Assembly (NCBI GenBank): GCA_014529385.2
Contig: CM043944.1
Coordinates: 86,825,884 to 86,889,883 of the forward strand
From: Adiantum capillus-veneris
Lineage: Eukaryota > Streptophyta > Polypodiopsida > Polypodiales > Pteridaceae
Direction: 5' to 3'
DNA: 64,000 nucleotides
This document shows positions 9,809-20,271 of the stretch, in pieces. Both the position numbers and the translations under genes were made by a program. Under the pieces are notes generated by a model, which saw only the letters and a list, made by a program, of their open reading frames with translations, made no database searches and was not told the origin of the DNA. Each line of letters begins with the position of its first letter. The stretch's first letter is position 1.

Positions 9809-10116
9809 AGGTTGCGTCCTCCTAGGCTTAGTCGTCAGCTGCTCTAGCACACGCCTGCTCACTTTCTCCGATTACAGTGAGGTTTGGCGAGCTTAGTCTG
9901 CTCAGATTTTTGATTTGGGCTCATTTCGGCCTCCGTTTCCACTACAGACATTACTGCACAGGCTATTTCGTCGTTTTGTGAAGAATTTCTGTCAGTGCCG
10001 TTTTTTGCAAAACATGCGCCTTACAGTCTTCTACGGTTTGTGCTATATAGCACGTGTTGTTCTCGCTCCATTTCTCCTCTTTTCGGGCAGTTTTCACATC
10101 AGGTACAACATTTATC

Positions 10117-10701
10117 ATGGTTTACAACAACACAGATGTGTTCAAGATGTTTGCTGTTGAGGACATATTGGATGGGGACAATTACCCTATGTGGGCTTAC
10201 ATGATGCAACATGTTCTTGTGTCAAAGGGTGTCTGGAATATTGTGCAGGGCATTGATGTACGTCCTGGTTCTGAGGATGCAGGCGATGTTGAGGATGTTG
10301 TAGGTCTTGCTGCAAGGATTGCTGCTATTAGAGTTTTTTTACCTATGGTAGAACAAGCTTGTTGGGATGTAAAGGAGGATGCGCAGGCTCATGCATTGAT
10401 TGCGTTGTGTGTGAAGCGCACCATTGTTCCTCACATTCGTTCAGCAAAATCTGTAATACAGGCTTGGGATATTCTAGCAGGTCTTTATGCAAGCCGCAAT
10501 GAGGCTAAAATTGCTTTGCTGCGTAAAGAGCTGGAGTCGAAGATTATGCATGAGGAAGATGATATGGACACTTTTCTTGTTGGTGTCAAGGATATCAATG
10601 AGCAACTTATTTCTGCAGGTGAAGTCATTTCAAACAGTTCCCTTGCGCATACTGTTCTTGATGCCTTACCAGATTCTTACCAGACTTTTGCTAGTACTTG
10701 A
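10117..10701 (+). pseudogene. C2 gag, N-terminal capsid part
   Basis: From the ATG at 10117 the product begins MVYNNTDVFKMF and reads ILDGDNYPMWAYMMQHVL, the usual start of copia gag (a tryptophan-containing capsid of the UBN2 type). Later motifs are AWDILAGLYASRNEAKIALL and VLDALPDSYQTFAST. The frame stops at 10701, where the family normally continues. The following gag piece is in another frame from 10756. Gag would form the particle that packages element RNA. Confidence 0.8.
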
Positions 10702-10755
10702 AGACTTATGACCCAAGGAAATTTTGAAGTTGTCAAGTTTGATGCATTATGAACA

Positions 10756-11121
10756 TTGGTGTTGCAAGAGTCACTTTCCAGAAAAAACAAGACTAGACAG
10801 CGTGCAGTTGAACAAGCTTTTATTGCTTCTCAAAGAAAGGGTGGTAACAGCAATGCAGCCACTTCTTATGGTTCTGCCGCTACGAGTGGCAAAACTTCTG
10901 TTCCCAATGCTTCTGCTAGCAGCACTTCGTCTGGAAATTCTAGTGATAAGGGCAAAAAGAAGATGCGTTGCCATTATTATGAAGCTAATGATCACTTGAT
11001 CAAGCAATGTCGTAAGTTGAAGGCCAAAGAGGATAAGAAGAAAGAGGGTGGTTCCACTGCAAATGCTAGTTCCGCTACAAATGCAGCCATTGTTGAGTCT
11101 TTTGTAAAAGGAGACTGTTGA
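10756..11121 (+). pseudogene. C2 gag, C-terminal part with damaged zinc knuckle
   Basis: This is a Ser/Ala/Lys-rich linker followed by RCHYYEANDHLIKQC. The C-X2-C-X4-H-X4-C pattern is recognisable, but the second cysteine is tyrosine. The segment is shifted relative to the first gag frame and ends in a stop at 11119-11121, before the protease. Confidence 0.7.
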
Positions 11122-11181
11122 TGTTGGTGCAGAATGGGCTTTTAGTGCAGAGTGCACTTACAATCCTGTTATCCATGATGC

Positions 11182-11570
11182 ATGCATGTCATTGCTGTTG
11201 CAGATTCACATGTGTGGTATTTCGATAGTGGTGCTACAAAGCACATTACCTCACATTGTGAATTGTTCACCTCTCTCGAGTCTATCCCTCATGGGAATTC
11301 AGTCACTTGTGCCAACAATGCCTCTTATCCGGTTCAAGGAGTTGGAAAGGTTGTGCTTATTGCTCTGCTAATGGCAGTTCTTTCACACTTGTTGATGCAC
11401 TTTATGTACCTGGGATCAAGAAGAATCTTTTCTCTGTATCTGCACTACTAGACTTGGACTTGTAGTTAAATTTGTGGATGACAGATGTACAGTTCATGAT
11501 CTCAGTTTTGGTGATGAAATTGTTGCATCTGGGCTTTTGTGCCGTGGGCTGTATAAGCTCACTTTGTATG
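11182..11570 (+). pseudogene. C2 protease and start of pre-integrase
   Basis: VWYFDSGATKHIT gives an intact DSG aspartic protease site, followed by CELFTSL and VTCANNASYPVQGVGKVVL. The frame shifts near 11360 and continues as VDALYVPGIKKNLFSVSALL. The segment is cut at 11571 by the insertion of G1; coding resemblance resumes at 20272. Confidence 0.8.
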
Positions 11571-11575
11571 ACAAG

Positions 11576-13048
11576 TGTCACCAGCATGTGACTACTATCT
11601 ATCCTTTTTGTTGATTTCTTTCTTATTATCTATTTACTTTCACTTTTTGGAAACACCCCTCGGGAAATCTAACTGCCCTGCATTGCATAGCTAGTGTGGA
11701 ACTGTCCAGAGGGAGTCCAGGCCTGAGGGCAAGAGAGCACTAAGGTTGGACAAGGACTATGGTTAGCCAAGTGGGGTCGTTGACTAGCCAAAGTGGAATC
11801 CTTTGCTACAGAGGCTACATTTCAGTTCTGGATGTGGCCGCAGTGTACAAAGAGGGTCGGATGACCTAGAAAGATACAATGGCAGCATCTCCTAAAATTT
11901 AGGGAACTGCTATTTTGGGACCTGAAAATGTGTTGGCGTCATTACCTCCGGAATGACAAAGGGAACATTTTCTTACTCTGCCGTGAAGTCAACTGGGCAA
12001 CCGGTTGGGATATTTTTAGGCGGCAACCCCGAAACGGGAAAATGCTTGTAAATGTGCCAAGTGGCACATTCTGGTGCACTTGCCTCATGCAACAAGAAGT
12101 GGCGCTGAATTTGAAGAGGGGAGAGCCTCATTTTCAGATTTGTCACAAGTTAAGAGCTATGGAGTGCTTGCTTTCCCTCTTATGCACAGTGCGGTGCCAG
12201 GAGTGATGCCCTGCACGCTACGCACTGCCCTCTCTCTCCCCTTTGGCAGTATGTTATGCCCCTCTAGTGGGCTTTTCATTTGACCAATGTACAGTTGTGT
12301 GGGTTCATGCGCGATTGCCGAGGCAAGAGCCTCTTGCGCAGGTACTGGATTAGCTAGCGGCTAATCCCCCACAGGTACAGGTGAATTCGGAGAGGTTTCA
12401 CGCCAGAAATCTCGTCCGATTCAAAGGGCAAGTAGCCCTACAGGTGCGGGAGCTCGAGGACTTGCTAAGGATGTGACCGGCACGCGAAACGGAGCCCGAG
12501 ACAGTAAATTACAGCCTGCTGTGTATTTTTGCAAGTTTAGGGTTTTGGCCCTAAACGGACCCTAATACCCCCAGGAGGTTCGGGGACACAAGGGGACCGC
12601 TGTACAGGTGATCTGGCGCATTTTCAGGGCTGAAAACAGAGAATTCAGCGTGCTGCAGATTCTCGCCAGGTTTGCAAAGTGCCCGTATGCGTCGGGAAAG
12701 TCAGTCAATGCGTGGGAATACTGACCGTGAAGGGTCCTAGTACAGTTATGCTGCCGAAATCAGGCTGGAACAGTGGAAATTCAGCCGAGTTTGTGCGGGG
12801 CAGCTTGTAGGGAACCACAGCGTTTATTTCCCTCTTTTGAACAATAAAGAAATACCGAAAGGGGCGCCTAAGTTAGGGGCCAATCTGGTGTCCGTCTACT
12901 CATACAGGTGCAATCTAGCAGCCTGTATCCCTCTCCCCTTTGTTGTGTCTTGAAAGTACAGGTAAAATAGACGACTAATAATGGGTGAAAGCTATCAAGG
13001 TTTAAAGTAAAGTCTACCGCCCTTTTTGGATTGAACAGGCCGGTTTCA
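11576..13048 (+). repeat. G1 5' LTR
   Basis: 1473 bp. It contains a telomere-like inverted repeat (12535-12556) and an AATAAA signal at 12843-12848. A 92-codon frame inside both LTR copies shows no recognised domain and I treat it as chance. Confidence 0.93.
12535..12556 (+). repeat. Inverted plant-telomere-like motif in LTR
   Basis: GTTTAGGG and CCCTAAAC face each other across TTTTGG. The left half with the next bases gives TTAGGGTTT, the complement of the telo-box AAACCCTAA. The same 22 bases occur in the 3' LTR at 19754-19775. Confidence 0.8.
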
Positions 13049-13067
13049 TGGTTCCATCGACGGGATT
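13049..13067 (+). promoter_or_regulatory. G1 primer-binding site (tentative)
   Basis: TGGTTCCATCGACGGGATT directly follows the 5' LTR. TGGTTCC is compatible with a tRNA-Glu 3' end, but I could not confirm which tRNA it matches. Confidence 0.5.
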
Positions 13068-13105
13068 AAATCACTTTTTCCCATAGAAGTGAGCCTTGGT
13101 CAGTT

Positions 13106-16100
13106 TTGGGCTTGAAGACACAGCGGATCATAGACCAGACACAGGGAATTGCAATTATGGCTGATAGACCAGATGATGTGACTGAAGAGGTTTCCTCTGC
13201 ACAGGGTCAACAGACACATGAAGTGGGTGAGTCGTCAAGACCACCACAGACAGATGACGATATATTCAGGACCCAGTTGGCTACTGCTGTGGCTATGTTC
13301 ACACAAGTAATGCAGAATCCGAGGTTTTTAGCCTTTCTGCAACCTCCTGTTCCGTCTCAGCAAGTTGGGTCACTGGATCATATTCAAAAGCCTGTTAAGG
13401 CTCGAGCACAGGTGATTCATACGGCACAGTCAATGGAAACACCTGTACACTTGACGGAGAACATGCAGTCTCCACAACCCGTGCCTAAGGTGCAAGAACA
13501 GGTGGCTGAGATGCCAGTTTTTCAAGCTGTACCAGTTCAGCCCGCCACCTTTCAGCAGCCTATAGCTGGTTCTAATGGGCAGGGAAGCAACCTACAGGCT
13601 ATGCAACAGGTCTTCCCACCATCTTCAGTACACCCTGGCTATTTTGGAGGTGGATCCGTATTCCAGAGCATGGCTGGTCATGCACCTGGAAATCAGTTTT
13701 ACATGCCAGGAACAGTGTTTGGGGGTGCTCAAACGATGATGCCTAACCCCATGTACGGTGTCATGGGTATGCAACCAGGGTTTCAGAGCACTCAGGGCCA
13801 ATTTGGGATGCCACAAGCAAATTTTGGTATGGCTGGAATTACAAATCAGCAGCCAAATATGGCATTTCCAGGTCAAGTTAATAGCGGCCAAGAAACACAG
13901 ATGAACCCTAATAGTGTTCCCATGTTTCAGTCACTTCCATATGACAATTTAACGCCGTTGGAGAGGCCAACTCCGTACAAAGAAGGTGGCAAAGGTGTGA
14001 CATTCACGACCTTTACAGGGTTTGATGACAGGAAGAAGGCTCTTTCATTCCTCCAGCAGTTTGACAAGGCCTATGCAGGGGGAAACTTTACAGAGGCTTC
14101 AAAGGTCCGCAAGGTAGCCACTTTCTTGACAGGGAATGCGGGACAATGGTGGACAACTTTATTGCTTCAAGGGCAAGCTCCGTCCACATGGATTTACTTC
14201 AAGCAGATTTTTGCAGCAGCATGGTTATCTGATGACTTTGAAGCAGATGTCATGACAGAATGGCACCAGCTAAATGCTACCACTTGCAGAAACCTGGATG
14301 ATTACAATCGGAAGTTTTGGAAAGCTCTACTTCCAGTAACTTCCTATAGGTTTGTGCCATTGACAGAACAGATTGAAAAATACTGTTGTGGCCTACCCAA
14401 AGGATTGAGAAAATACTGCACGAAGACAAAAGTCACTACTTTGACGCAGCTCATCGAGGTAGCAAACACTGGCAATGGTTTGCTCAAGGGAGAAGATTGT
14501 GAATTTAACACTGGCGTCAAGGCAGGATCAGGCAAGAAAAATTCAGCCGAGAAGCACGTTCCCAATGAGGCTCCTAAAGGGACTCAGGAGTCAGCCAACG
14601 CAGGGAAAGACAAAGCTACGGCTGAATCAGAAAAAGGACCAGCAAAGAAATGGAAAAGACGTTTTCCTCGCAAGTCAGAAGAGCAAAAGAAGGTCCTGAG
14701 GACAGAGAACAAATGCTTTATATGTGAGCAGCCTGGCCACATTGCTTATAACTGTCCTACAAAGAAAAGGCCAGCTGATTCTGAAGACAAGGAGGACAGG
14801 AAAGGAAAGAAGCCCATGGCCGGTCTAGTGCCAGATATGGTGGGCGACAAGCCAAATTCAGATGCAAGTGAGCTTTGCAGAGCATGGGGAAAGGTCAGGG
14901 ATCAAACAGTGCTTATCTTCTTTGATCCAGGTGCCAAAGCCAACTTCATTTCCCCAGAATTGGCTTCAAAGTTGGGAATCAGACCTGAAGAGATGGGGTA
15001 TACAGCAGAGGCAGGTTTGGCATGTCCTGGCCATACAGAGGCTGTGACACCCATCATTGGAAAGTTGCGTCTACATATCCAGTCCTATGTAGATGCTGAA
15101 GAATTTTACATCATGCCACTGGACGGATGTGATGTGTTGTTAGGTATTCCTTGGTTGTTTCGTGTACAGGGAATCATGGATGCCTACAACAAAAAGATCA
15201 CTGTACAGAGCAGAGGAAAGACTCACATTCTGGATGTAAAGCTTAAAGGGGAGTCTATTCCTACTGTATCAGCTTCTGCTATTACTTCTGTAATGAAAAA
15301 GCATCTTTCTGCGTACTTGGTTTGTGCACGTGAAGTGTCAGATTGTGATGAATCAAATTTATCTGTGCTAGATAAAGAAAGGTCAATGTTTTTACAACAG
15401 TATAGTGACTGTTTTTCCGATTCATTACCGTCTCAATTACCGCCAGAGAGACCCGAGGACCATGCGATAGATTTGGTGCCAAGCAGTAGCCCACCAAATA
15501 AGCCTCCGTACAGGGTTAGTGCGGCTCAGCAGAAAGAGATAATGGGCCAAGTACAGGAGTTGTTAGAAAAGGGGCTGATTCAGCAACGTTCATCTCCATT
15601 CTGTTCTCCAGTGTTGTTGGTGCAGAAAAAGGATGGCTCATGGCGTATGTGCATCGACTACCGTGCACTGAACAAGAATACCATCAAGAATAGGTTCCCT
15701 ATACCTAGAATTGATGATATTATGGACAAATTAGAAGGAGCAGCTATATTTAGCAGGATAGATCTAAAGAGTGGGTACCATCAGATCCGCATTAGATCAG
15801 AGGATGTGCACAAGACTGCTTTTAGAACAACGTTTGGCCTTTACGAATTTTTAGTGATGCCCTTTGGTCTCACAAATGCTCCTGCTACGCTCAATAGGAT
15901 GATGGACCGAATTTTCCGTCCACACCAGCAGTTTGTTGGTACATTCTTTGATGACATGATAGTCTACTCAAAGAATGAAGAGGAGCATAGGCATCACTTG
16001 GCCATTGTGTTCAAAGAGCTACGCAGTCATAGGTTGCTCATCAATGCAAAGAAAAGTGAGTATTTTCTGGAAGAGATTCACTTTCTGGGACACATTGTCT

Positions 16101-16285
16101 CAAAGGATGGTGTCAGAATGGATCCTGCAAAAGTTGAAGCGATCAAGTCATGGCCAAATTTGAAGACGGTGCATGATGTCCGAAGCTTTTTGGGACTATG
16201 CTCCTATTACAGAAGGTTTATCCGAAATTTCGCTGAGATTGCTTCACCTTTACATGCTCTTCAAAAAGAAGGCAGTCACCTTTAG
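13106..16285 (+). CDS. G1 gag-protease-reverse transcriptase
   Basis: A 1059-codon frame; the ATG at 13157 (MADRPDD) is an equally good start. Residues about 20-290 are Gln/Met/Pro-rich. Residues about 305-440 are Ty3 gag (WWTTLL, FKQIFAAAW). A CCHC knuckle, CFICEQPGHIAYNC, starts at residue 537. A retropepsin-like region has D607 in FFDPGAKANFIS, with proline where serine of DSG is normal. The reverse transcriptase spans about 790-1000 with RIDLKSGYHQIRI, MPFGLTNAP and the catalytic FFDD at 949-950. The frame ends early at 16285, because one extra A in the run at 16263-16267 shifts it before RNase H. It copies element RNA into DNA in cytoplasmic particles. Confidence 0.93.
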   Translation: MGLKTQRIIDQTQGIAIMADRPDDVTEEVSSAQGQQTHEVGESSRPPQTDDDIFRTQLATAVAMFTQVMQNPRFLAFLQPPVPSQQVGSLDHIQKPVKARAQVIHTAQSMETPVHLTENMQSPQPVPKVQEQVAEMPVFQAVPVQPATFQQPIAGSNGQGSNLQAMQQVFPPSSVHPGYFGGGSVFQSMAGHAPGNQFYMPGTVFGGAQTMMPNPMYGVMGMQPGFQSTQGQFGMPQANFGMAGITNQQPNMAFPGQVNSGQETQMNPNSVPMFQSLPYDNLTPLERPTPYKEGGKGVTFTTFTGFDDRKKALSFLQQFDKAYAGGNFTEASKVRKVATFLTGNAGQWWTTLLLQGQAPSTWIYFKQIFAAAWLSDDFEADVMTEWHQLNATTCRNLDDYNRKFWKALLPVTSYRFVPLTEQIEKYCCGLPKGLRKYCTKTKVTTLTQLIEVANTGNGLLKGEDCEFNTGVKAGSGKKNSAEKHVPNEAPKGTQESANAGKDKATAESEKGPAKKWKRRFPRKSEEQKKVLRTENKCFICEQPGHIAYNCPTKKRPADSEDKEDRKGKKPMAGLVPDMVGDKPNSDASELCRAWGKVRDQTVLIFFDPGAKANFISPELASKLGIRPEEMGYTAEAGLACPGHTEAVTPIIGKLRLHIQSYVDAEEFYIMPLDGCDVLLGIPWLFRVQGIMDAYNKKITVQSRGKTHILDVKLKGESIPTVSASAITSVMKKHLSAYLVCAREVSDCDESNLSVLDKERSMFLQQYSDCFSDSLPSQLPPERPEDHAIDLVPSSSPPNKPPYRVSAAQQKEIMGQVQELLEKGLIQQRSSPFCSPVLLVQKKDGSWRMCIDYRALNKNTIKNRFPIPRIDDIMDKLEGAAIFSRIDLKSGYHQIRIRSEDVHKTAFRTTFGLYEFLVMPFGLTNAPATLNRMMDRIFRPHQQFVGTFFDDMIVYSKNEEEHRHHLAIVFKELRSHRLLINAKKSEYFLEEIHFLGHIVSKDGVRMDPAKVEAIKSWPNLKTVHDVRSFLGLCSYYRRFIRNFAEIASPLHALQKEGSHL

Positions 16286-18221
16286 ATGGACACAGAAAGA
16301 GATTTCAGCTTTTAATCTCTTAAAGGAAAAGATGACTTCAGATCCAGTCATTGTGTTGCCAGATCTTAGGAAGTCATTTGTGGTCCAGAGTGATGCCTGC
16401 GGTAGTAGCATTGGTGCAGTGCTAATGCAAGATGGCAGGGTAGTAGCCTATGAGAGCAGAATTTTGCAAGGGCCAGAGATGACCATGCAGGTCTATGAGA
16501 AAGAGTTATTGGCTGTGATTCATGCGCTCTTTAGTTGGAAACACTACTTGCTAGGTGCAGACTTTGTTGTCCAAACGGACCATCAGACCTTGCAGTACTT
16601 CTTGACACAGACAAAGTTATCTAAGAAGCATATGCGATGGGCAAATATCTTGTCCATGTTCCATTTTCAGATTGTGCATGTGGAAGGCAAGAAGAACGTT
16701 GTGGCTGATGCCTTGTCAAGGAAGCCACAAATTTCAGCTGTGTCGATTCCTTATCATCATGAACTTGATGATATGAGAGAACAGTATGCAAATGATGAAG
16801 ATTTTGCAAGGGTCTTCGAGCAGCTAATTCATGGACAACGTCATGAACACTATCTTCTTAGAGACGGGTTCATGATGATGCATAGCAGATTGTGTGTCAG
16901 AAAGCCATTGCGACGCAAAGTCATGGAAGAGAGTCATGTCCCACCGTATGCAGGGCATCGTGGTATCGATGCTACAGTTAAAGCGGTTGAGACATTCTTC
17001 TATTTGCCTACATTGAGAAGGGATGTGGATGCCTTTGTGCGAGAATGCCTAATATGCCAAAAGGTCAAGTTTGACAGGCAAAAGGCACCAGGGCTATTGC
17101 AACCACTACCTATTCCAGATAAACCATGGGAAAGTATTGCTATGGATTTTATCTTTGATCTTCCGAGAACGCAGACAGGAAACGATTGTATTTGGACCAT
17201 TATTTGTAGATTCAGCAAACAGGCTCATTTTATTCCTGTCAGGAAGAAGATAAAGCCAGATCAGATGGCACGCTTGTTTATGAGCAATATTTTCAAGTAT
17301 CATGGCATGCCACAGTCGATTGTTAGCGACCGTGATCCACGCATGACAAGTTTGTTCTGGAGAGGCTTGTTTGAGAATATGGGCACCACGCTCAAATTCT
17401 CTTCGTCATTTCATCCTCAAACAGATGGACAGTCAGAAGAGGCAAATTCTACTGTCCTAGATCTGCTGAAGTGTTATGTGTCAAAGCATAAAGGAAAGTG
17501 GGAGCAGTATTTGCCATTGGTGGAGTATGCATACAATAATACAGTGCATTCATCAACTGGCAAGGCACCCTTTGAGATAGTTGAAGGTGGCAAGAAAGTT
17601 CCTCCCATACTGCATACAAAGGACAAGATATTTGAAGCAGATAAGTATGTTCAGGACATGGATGAAATGTACAAGAAGGTCAAAGTGGCCTTAGAAAGGA
17701 CTCAGGCAAAGCAAAAGAAAGCAGCTGATCGTCACCGTCGTGAAGTGGTATATTCACTTGGTGATTGGGTGCTTTTACGCTTTGAAAAGGCAAGGTTAAA
17801 GAAGATGAAGGGCAAGGAAAGACTGTTTCCAAAGCTCAGCATGCGTTACTATGGGCCTTTTCAAGTATCCGACATAATCAGTGATGTTGCATATAGGCTA
17901 AAATTGCCTGACAGTTTGAAGATTCACAATGCGTTTCATGTGAGTCTTCTCAGACCCTATGTGGGTGATGTGCCAGAAGATATGCCAGCTGAAGATCAGC
18001 CGGAAATCGAGGAACTTGACGAGATCTTGGTCCCGGAACAGATTTTGGCACACAAAGAAAGGAAAGTGAAAGGCAAGGTTGCTAGGCGTTACTTGGTAAA
18101 GTTCAGAAACTATCCACCAATGGATGCTAAGTGGATGGAAGAAGGTGAACTTGCAGAGTCACCAACTGTGTTATCACTTTACCTGGAAGCCTTCGATTTG
18201 CAACCTACCTTGACCCCTTGA
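16263..18221 (+). CDS. G1 RNase H, integrase and chromodomain
   Basis: Continues the pol polyprotein in the +1 frame; there is no start codon of its own. RNase H begins near VVQSDACGSSIGAVLM (about residue 40 of this segment) with YEKELLAV. The integrase zinc motif is H-X7-H (HVPPYAGH) and C-X2-C (CLIC), near 225-270. The core triad is D in AMDFIF, D in VSDRDP and E in QSEEAN. A chromodomain at about 590-650 (RYLVKFRNYPPMDAKWMEE) marks a chromovirus and would direct insertion to marked chromatin. All catalytic residues I can see are present, so the extra base is the main lesion here. Confidence 0.93.
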   Translation, partial: KKKAVTFRWTQKEISAFNLLKEKMTSDPVIVLPDLRKSFVVQSDACGSSIGAVLMQDGRVVAYESRILQGPEMTMQVYEKELLAVIHALFSWKHYLLGADFVVQTDHQTLQYFLTQTKLSKKHMRWANILSMFHFQIVHVEGKKNVVADALSRKPQISAVSIPYHHELDDMREQYANDEDFARVFEQLIHGQRHEHYLLRDGFMMMHSRLCVRKPLRRKVMEESHVPPYAGHRGIDATVKAVETFFYLPTLRRDVDAFVRECLICQKVKFDRQKAPGLLQPLPIPDKPWESIAMDFIFDLPRTQTGNDCIWTIICRFSKQAHFIPVRKKIKPDQMARLFMSNIFKYHGMPQSIVSDRDPRMTSLFWRGLFENMGTTLKFSSSFHPQTDGQSEEANSTVLDLLKCYVSKHKGKWEQYLPLVEYAYNNTVHSSTGKAPFEIVEGGKKVPPILHTKDKIFEADKYVQDMDEMYKKVKVALERTQAKQKKAADRHRREVVYSLGDWVLLRFEKARLKKMKGKERLFPKLSMRYYGPFQVSDIISDVAYRLKLPDSLKIHNAFHVSLLRPYVGDVPEDMPAEDQPEIEELDEILVPEQILAHKERKVKGKVARRYLVKFRNYPPMDAKWMEEGELAESPTVLSLYLEAFDLQPTLTP

Positions 18222-18794
18222 GTTTCAAAGCTACATGGATTGTCAGTGTGACAATGGCTTCTGAAACAAATGATGTACATGGTATTTAAAGTGAGCTCAC
18301 ATGAAATACCTGTTACATGAATGTTAGTGCTGTACAGATTGTCAGTTTGGCAATTGCTCTTATGGAATGTCCAAAAGTTTGGTTAGTGCTATAGAAGTGA
18401 GTATTTCTTGTCAGTTTGTCAAGGATACTGTAGTTGCTTCTATTAAAGAGTACATGTGTAATTGCATTCTTAAACTGTAGGTTTGGGTATGCTTGAAAGT
18501 GTTACGGGATCCAACGTGTACTATAAGACGGTGGCAAAATGTGCAGCTACCATTTTGTCATTGGAAAGTTACTGACTCAAAGCAATGGCAGAGTGCGCAG
18601 CTACCACCATGTCATTGGGACAGGGTTCACACGCAGGCAATACATGAGTCGACGAGGTGTTGAATACACCAAGGTTGACTATGAGCACGTATGTGTCGTA
18701 TATGTGTCGACAGGTGTTGAATACATCAGTGTCGACAGTAAGCATGTACGACATAGATGCAAACGAGGACGTTTGAGATTTCAAGAGGGGGGTA
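18222..18794 (+). other. G1 spacer between pol and 3' LTR, with short direct repeats and purine tract
   Basis: Non-coding. It contains two imperfect direct repeats: GCAGCTACCA...GTCATTGG at about 18541 and 18598, and GTGTTGAATACA followed by a GTCGAC-rich stretch at about 18657 and 18713. A polypurine tract (CAAGAGGGGGG) at about 18782-18792 abuts the LTR. Confidence 0.7.
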
Positions 18795-20266
18795 TGTCAC
18801 CAGCATGTGACTACTATCTATCCTTTTTGTTGATTTCTTTCTTATTATCTATTTACTTTCACTTTTTGGAAACACCCCTCGGGAAATCTAACTGCCCTGC
18901 ATTGCATAGCTAGTGTGGAACTGTCCAGAGGGAGTCCAGGCCTGAGGGCAAGAGAGCACTAAGGTTGGACAAGGACTATGGTTAGCCAAGTGGGGTCATT
19001 GACTAGCCAAAGTGGAATCCTTTGCTACAGAGGCTACATTTCAGTTCTGGATGTGGCCGCAGTGTACAAAGAGGGTCGGATGACCTAGAAAGATACAATG
19101 GCAGTATCTCCTAAAATTTAGGGAACTGCTATTTTGGGACCTGAAAATGTGTTGGCGTCATTACCTCCGGAATGACAAAGGGAACATTTTCTTACTCTGC
19201 CGTGAAGTCAACTGGGCAACCGGTTGGGATATTTTTAGGCGGCAACCCCGAAACGGGAAAATGCTTGTAAATGTGCCAAGTGGCACATTCTGGTGCACTT
19301 GCCTCATGCAACAAGAAGTGGCGCTGAATTTGAAGAGGGGAGAGCCTCATTTTCAGATTTGTCACAGGTTAAGAGCTATGGAGTGCTTGCTTTCCCTCTT
19401 ATGCACAGTGCGGTGCCAGGAGTGATGCCCTGCACGCTACGCACTGCCCTCTCTCTCCCCTTTGGCAGTATGTTATGCCCCTCTAGTGGGCTTTTCATTT
19501 GACCAATGTACAGTTGTGTGGGTTCATGCGCGATTGCCGAGGCAAGAGCCTCTTGCGCAGGTACTGGATTAGCTAGCGGCTAATCCCCCGCAGGTACAGG
19601 TGAATTCGGAGAGGTTTCACGCCAGAAATCTCGTCCGATTCAAAGGGCAAGTAGCCCTACAGGTGCGGGAGCTCAAGGACTTGCTAAGGATGTGACCGGC
19701 ACGCGAAACGGAGCTCGAGACAGTAAATTACAGCCTGCTGTGTATTTTTGCAGGTTTAGGGTTTTGGCCCTAAACGACCCTAATACCCCCAAGAGGTTCG
19801 GGGACACAAGGGGACCGCTGTACAGGTGATCTGGCGCATTTTCAGGGCTGAAAACAGAGAATTCAGCGTGCTGCAGATTCTCGCCAGGTTTGCAAAGTGC
19901 CTGTATGCGTCGGGAAAGTCAGTCAATGCGTGGGAATACTGACTGTGAAGGGTCCTAGTACAGTTATGCTGTCGAAATCAGGCTGGAACAGTGGAAATTC
20001 AGCCGAGTTTGTGCGGGGCAGCTTGTAGGGAACCACAGCGTTTATTTCCCTCTTTTGAACAATAAAGAAATACCGAAAGGGGCGCCTAAGTTAGGGGCCA
20101 ATCTGGTGTCCGTCTACTCATACAGGTGCAATCTAGCAGCCTGTATCCCTCTCCCCTTTGTTGTGTCTTGAAAGTACAGGTAAAATAGACGACTAATAAT
20201 GGGTGAAAGCTATCAAGGTTTAAAGTAAAGTCTACCGCCCTTTTTGGATTGAACAGGCCGGTTTCA
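18795..20266 (+). repeat. G1 3' LTR
   Basis: 1472 bp, matching 11576-13048. The differences I could see by eye are about 11 substitutions, all C/T or G/A transitions, and one single-base indel. Confidence 0.93.
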
Positions 20267-20271
20267 ACAAG

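Larger units (their letters stand above)
11576..20266 (+). mobile_element. Ty3 chromodomain retrotransposon G1
   Basis: An 8691-bp element inserted in C2 with the duplication ACAAG (11571-11575 and 20267-20271). The LTRs are 1473 and 1472 bp, start TGTCACC and end TTTCA, and differ at about 11 sites plus one indel, so this is by far the youngest LTR element here. A single gag-pol frame runs protease, reverse transcriptase, RNase H, integrase, chromodomain, which is the chromovirus order. It is nearly intact, apart from one extra base between reverse transcriptase and RNase H and an altered protease site. Confidence 0.95.

Noticed and set aside
11928-12206. 92-codon frame, repeated at 19147-19425
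   Set aside because: It is present twice only because it lies in the G1 LTRs. It has no domain and LTRs rarely code.
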